From Himantopus leucocephalus (taxonomy: Eukaryota > Chordata > Aves > Charadriiformes > Recurvirostridae): 64,000 nucleotides of DNA. The translations under genes and the position numbers were made by a program. This document shows, in pieces, positions 1-64,000 of the stretch (the stretch's first letter is position 1; the number at the start of each line of letters is the position of its first letter). The DNA lies in NCBI GenBank assembly GCA_003993805.1, contig RSEF01000031.1, positions 50,721,283 through 50,785,282 on the forward strand, in the 5' to 3' direction. Under the pieces are notes generated by a model that was not told the DNA's origin, did not search any database, and saw only the letters and a list, made by a program, of their open reading frames with translations.

Positions 1-741
1 GCTAAGATTATTTTGTCATTACTCATTAAGTTCTCACCACAATATGTATGCATGTTCTGAAATATTTAAGTTCTCTGAAGAGCATACTGGGACCTACAGA
101 AAGGGCTATGTGACAGTCATGAACATCGAATTGGGGGTCTCTTAAATTAACAGCAGTGTGTACTCCACAGCAAGCTTCCCCACCGGTAAAAGAGACAGCA
201 GGATTGCTAATGCAAGACCCATGTGCTTTTTTTCCTCTGGAACGATACACAGCTGTCATTTAACAAGAATGTATTACCCCTGCAGGCAATCTGTTTTCTG
301 AGTATCTGCCAACGATCATTCACTGAAGTAAATTCATAACTCGTTTACTTGACCTATATGTATTGCAAATCCGGCTCAGGTATATGCAGACATTGCTGAT
401 GCTGACTACATGGCAGGAGTTTCACCCACATATAGAAAGACAGACTTTGGTAATGTGTATATTTAGAACATGCACAAGAGGCAAAATTATCAGAAACTCA
501 TCTGTTTTCGTTAATATTTGGCTGAATATATCACTTGAGGATATGTGACATACTGGAAATTTTCAAACAAATATAATTCATTCAGCTCTTCACTTTTTCA
601 TATAAAAAAGAACTGTTTATATTATGAAGATTAATTTACCTAGTGGTCTCCAAATTTTACACAGAGTAAGAAAATAAATTTTTGTGAGCTCATAATTGCT
701 GAATACAGCATTTGCTATTCATGGCTTTAGAGAAGAAAGGT
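1..741. other. 3' flank or distal 3' UTR of MEGF10, nothing recognised
   Basis: AT-rich non-coding sequence. I see no exon, RNA gene or repeat family. It may be the end of the 3' UTR or intergenic sequence. Confidence 0.4.
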
Positions 742-3311
742 TTTATTTTAAAATCTGTTTCACACAGTACAAACACATGTATATACCAGTTGTGCTGCAC
801 GTTACCTACATGCACACAAACCAAATCAATACTTTGTCTTACAGAGGGATTAAACGGTAACTGACTTTTGAAATCCTGTAGTTAATTTCTGTACTTGCAA
901 AATCCAAAGATAATCAAATTATTTATTCCAAGGATATACAGGAAATGCCCAGGGAATTGGAAAACTGCCAGTGCCCAGGGCCAGCGAGAACCAAGAATGT
1001 TACGGGGCACTTCATACAGCCATATACATTCTCAGGCTTGGGCACATCCGCAACAATGTCTTCGGATGCAGATCTCATTGATCACCGCTTGAGTGACACC
1101 AGGTAAAACCAAATTGTATTTCCATTTCAGCTCTGGGGTTCCTTTTAAAACAAATCCTCAAAAGTTTTTTCAGTTTTTCTTCCAGTTGATCCTCTGTTGC
1201 ATTTAGTATTCCAAAGGCAACTGGTTGTGATTTTCTTAGGAATACATCAGTGCTGTCACAATAGTGATTATTCTTTCTCTCAGACTGTATTGCAGTCCAG
1301 ATGTAAAGATATAAATGGTTGTGGCTCTCCCTGTGCTAAGCCAAAAAGCACATACATCAGACTCCTGACCTATCAACTGCCCTTCACGTTGTTGTGGTAT
1401 ATCACGACCCTCATGTGCCAAAATGTGACCCCAACACAGAAAGAAGAGAGGACTACTGCTTCCCATTACGTGCCACATGATGCAATCGCCTCTGCCTTTT
1501 CCCCATCAATCAGGGATACAAAAACCCTTGCAACAAGCCTTTCACAAGAAGCTACAGAGCTACCACCAGGGCAGAGCGGAAAAGCCTGCTGGGGTTATGT
1601 TACAAGCATACCAGCAAGTAGCATCGCTAACAGCAGCAGCAGCTGAAAGTACTACTGCTACATCATTTTTAGGCTTCTAAAGGTAACTTTCCAATGAAAG
1701 AGAATGTCCAGTCTGTACCAACCATTTTATTTTTTAGGCTGATGTGTTTGGGGGACAATTTTGCTTCAATGGATAGATACCTTGGCAAAATTAATTTCCA
1801 CTGATTTCTACAGTTCATAACAGACTGTTTTGGAGGGAGAGAAAGGAGCCTTTCAGAAAGATGGTCTCGATCCATATAGTCAACAGAATAAGCTAAACTT
1901 TATAGAGCAATTGGTTTTTACTGTTATTCTGCACTCTTGTTATTATCCTTGACAAAAACACCATGATATTTCTCCCCCAATTAATTAAGTTAAACTATTC
2001 TGTATTAGCTAAGCCCCTCTGATAGACATCAGTATGACATGAATTCTTACTTTAATCCTCTCCTTCTGCCCAGAGGTCCCTTTAACCAGACAAAATAAAG
2101 GCCAGTTGGCAAAAATGCAAAAGAAATGGACACAGTAGAGTATTTTTGCAATTACAAGCTAGATCACTAGAAACACAGATACACAGCGTAAAAATGGAGA
2201 CACAAGTTAATGAAGAATGGGGGGTACATGTGTCACATTATTAGCAATGCAAAAGACCAGCTTAAGCATATGTTTCCCTACCTCAACTATAAAAAAAAGA
2301 AAAGGTGCCTTTTTAGCAAGTATGCACAGAGATTGCTTAGTTATTTCTAAGAAAAAAACATCAGAACACTTTACTATTTTTATCCTATATTACAGTCATT
2401 ATTACTACCTGTTTATAAAATGTAAACCTTTCCTTGCAGTTAAGATTTACAGCAGTCATCACCTTTGTCCACTCCTTACATAATCAGTCCATGGTGACAA
2501 AAATAAACTGATTTAATTTACATATTTTTTGAAGTACTTACTGATATGTTATGGATTATTAGTTGTGTACGGCAGAAACAGTGGTCAGAATTGCAACATA
2601 TGAAGTTGAATGGTAACAAAAGATTTGTTGAAGACTGGTGCTGGGTCTGAAGTACCAGGAGATCTTGAGGCATCATATAATATTGATGTCTGCAATGCTT
2701 TTATCTCCAAAACTATTCAAGCAAGGTATGCCCACCATAAGTAATGGACAAAAAAGCCTGATGATGGATTTCCCAAACTGCAGTACTGTACTACTTATCC
2801 CCATCAGGTCTTGTTTCTTAATATGTCTTGACTAAAGATCAAAATGGAAGGTAAAATTTGGCAAAACAGTTTTTCTTCTACAAAACTAGTGAATCAGATC
2901 ACCTGCACGAAGTGGTATTTGGTAAATTGCACTGTCCTGGGAGTATTTCTACTCTGAAACATGACAAATGTGAAGTCTACATTTAAAGTTGCTGAAATGG
3001 GATGTTATCAAAACTGATCTGCAAACTAATATTTTTAAGCCAGTATATTACAGTATAAATGTGTTGCATACCTGTTTCTATAAAATTTACTGCCATGAAG
3101 AAAAGAATGATCAGGATCCCCAGAGTGTGGCATTTGTCCATTTGCCACTTGTATACACAATACAAACCTCATGTTGAGATTCTGTTTAATGTACAGCAAT
3201 TTTCTGCTGGACAGATTAGGAGCCAAATATGATGGTAAACTAGAGGAAGGAGCACAACCATGCCACTTTGCTCCTTGAGAGTCCCACTGTGCTACACATC
3301 AGCTTTTGGGG
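742..3311 (-). other. MEGF10: Probable MEGF10 3' UTR, distal end unresolved
   Basis: This AT-rich sequence follows the stop codon in transcript direction and contains no recognisable coding exon. Mammalian MEGF10 has a 3' UTR of several kilobases, so a long UTR is expected. Candidate AATAAA hexamers on the minus strand lie at 1726-1731 (followed by the GU-rich TGGTTGG), 922-927 and 742-747. I cannot tell which is used; the boundary given is the most distal of these three. A plus-strand reading frame at 1197-1646 inside it has no recognisable domain and is treated as chance. Confidence 0.4.

Positions 3312-64000
<60,689 letters not shown>

Noticed and set aside
1197..1646. 149-codon plus-strand open frame downstream of MEGF10
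   Set aside because: No domain or family resemblance, overlapping frames on both strands of similar length, and position inside the probable 3' UTR.

Overview
The window is vertebrate nuclear DNA, most likely from a bird. It has long AT-rich introns with GT-AG borders, sparse interspersed repeats of CR1 LINE type plus one old MIR/CORE-SINE, and no mammalian Alu- or L1-like sequence. A crocodilian or turtle cannot be excluded by eye. There is no operon structure or plasmid/phage module.

Everything codable belongs to one gene on the minus strand, MEGF10 (multiple EGF-like domains 10, the vertebrate CED-1/Draper-type engulfment and cell-adhesion receptor). I traced 20 coding exons from 50283 down to the stop codon at 3312-3314. 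All have GT-AG borders and matching phases. They join into one uninterrupted frame of 2981 nt, about 992 residues. From 5' to 3' they encode 16 consecutive atypical EGF/laminin-type repeats (exons from 50037-50283 to 10462-10590), a juxtamembrane segment and single transmembrane helix (9714-9950), and a tyrosine-rich cytoplasmic tail (8260-8387, 7967-8090, 6226-6270, 4438-4644, 3312-3472). The signal peptide, EMI domain and first EGF repeat were not found. The first traced exon starts inside a codon, so these parts should lie beyond 64000, upstream of a long intron that fills 50284-64000.

Layout by position: 1-3311 is 3' UTR and 3' flank; 3312-9950 holds the cytoplasmic tail and membrane exons; 10462-21166 holds six single-repeat EGF exons; 30809-37697 and 43666-50283 hold the more membrane-distal EGF exons. 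A 100-N assembly gap (40334-40433) lies in the intron 37698-43665. Introns carry a MIR next to an antisense CR1 fragment (17400-17965), another CR1 (about 6490-6770), a possible L3/CR1-like remnant (about 55195-55760), a strong G-quadruplex motif (10772-10793) and small simple repeats.

I saw no undescribed system. The points most worth checking are intrinsic to the gene: the intron-phase pattern allows several in-frame exon skips, including the exon holding most tail tyrosine motifs; two adjacent exons with weak donors can only be skipped together; the G4 lies just upstream of an EGF exon; and the C-terminus is shorter than in mammals. Comparisons with human MEGF10 and repeat consensus sequences are from memory, because no search could be run.
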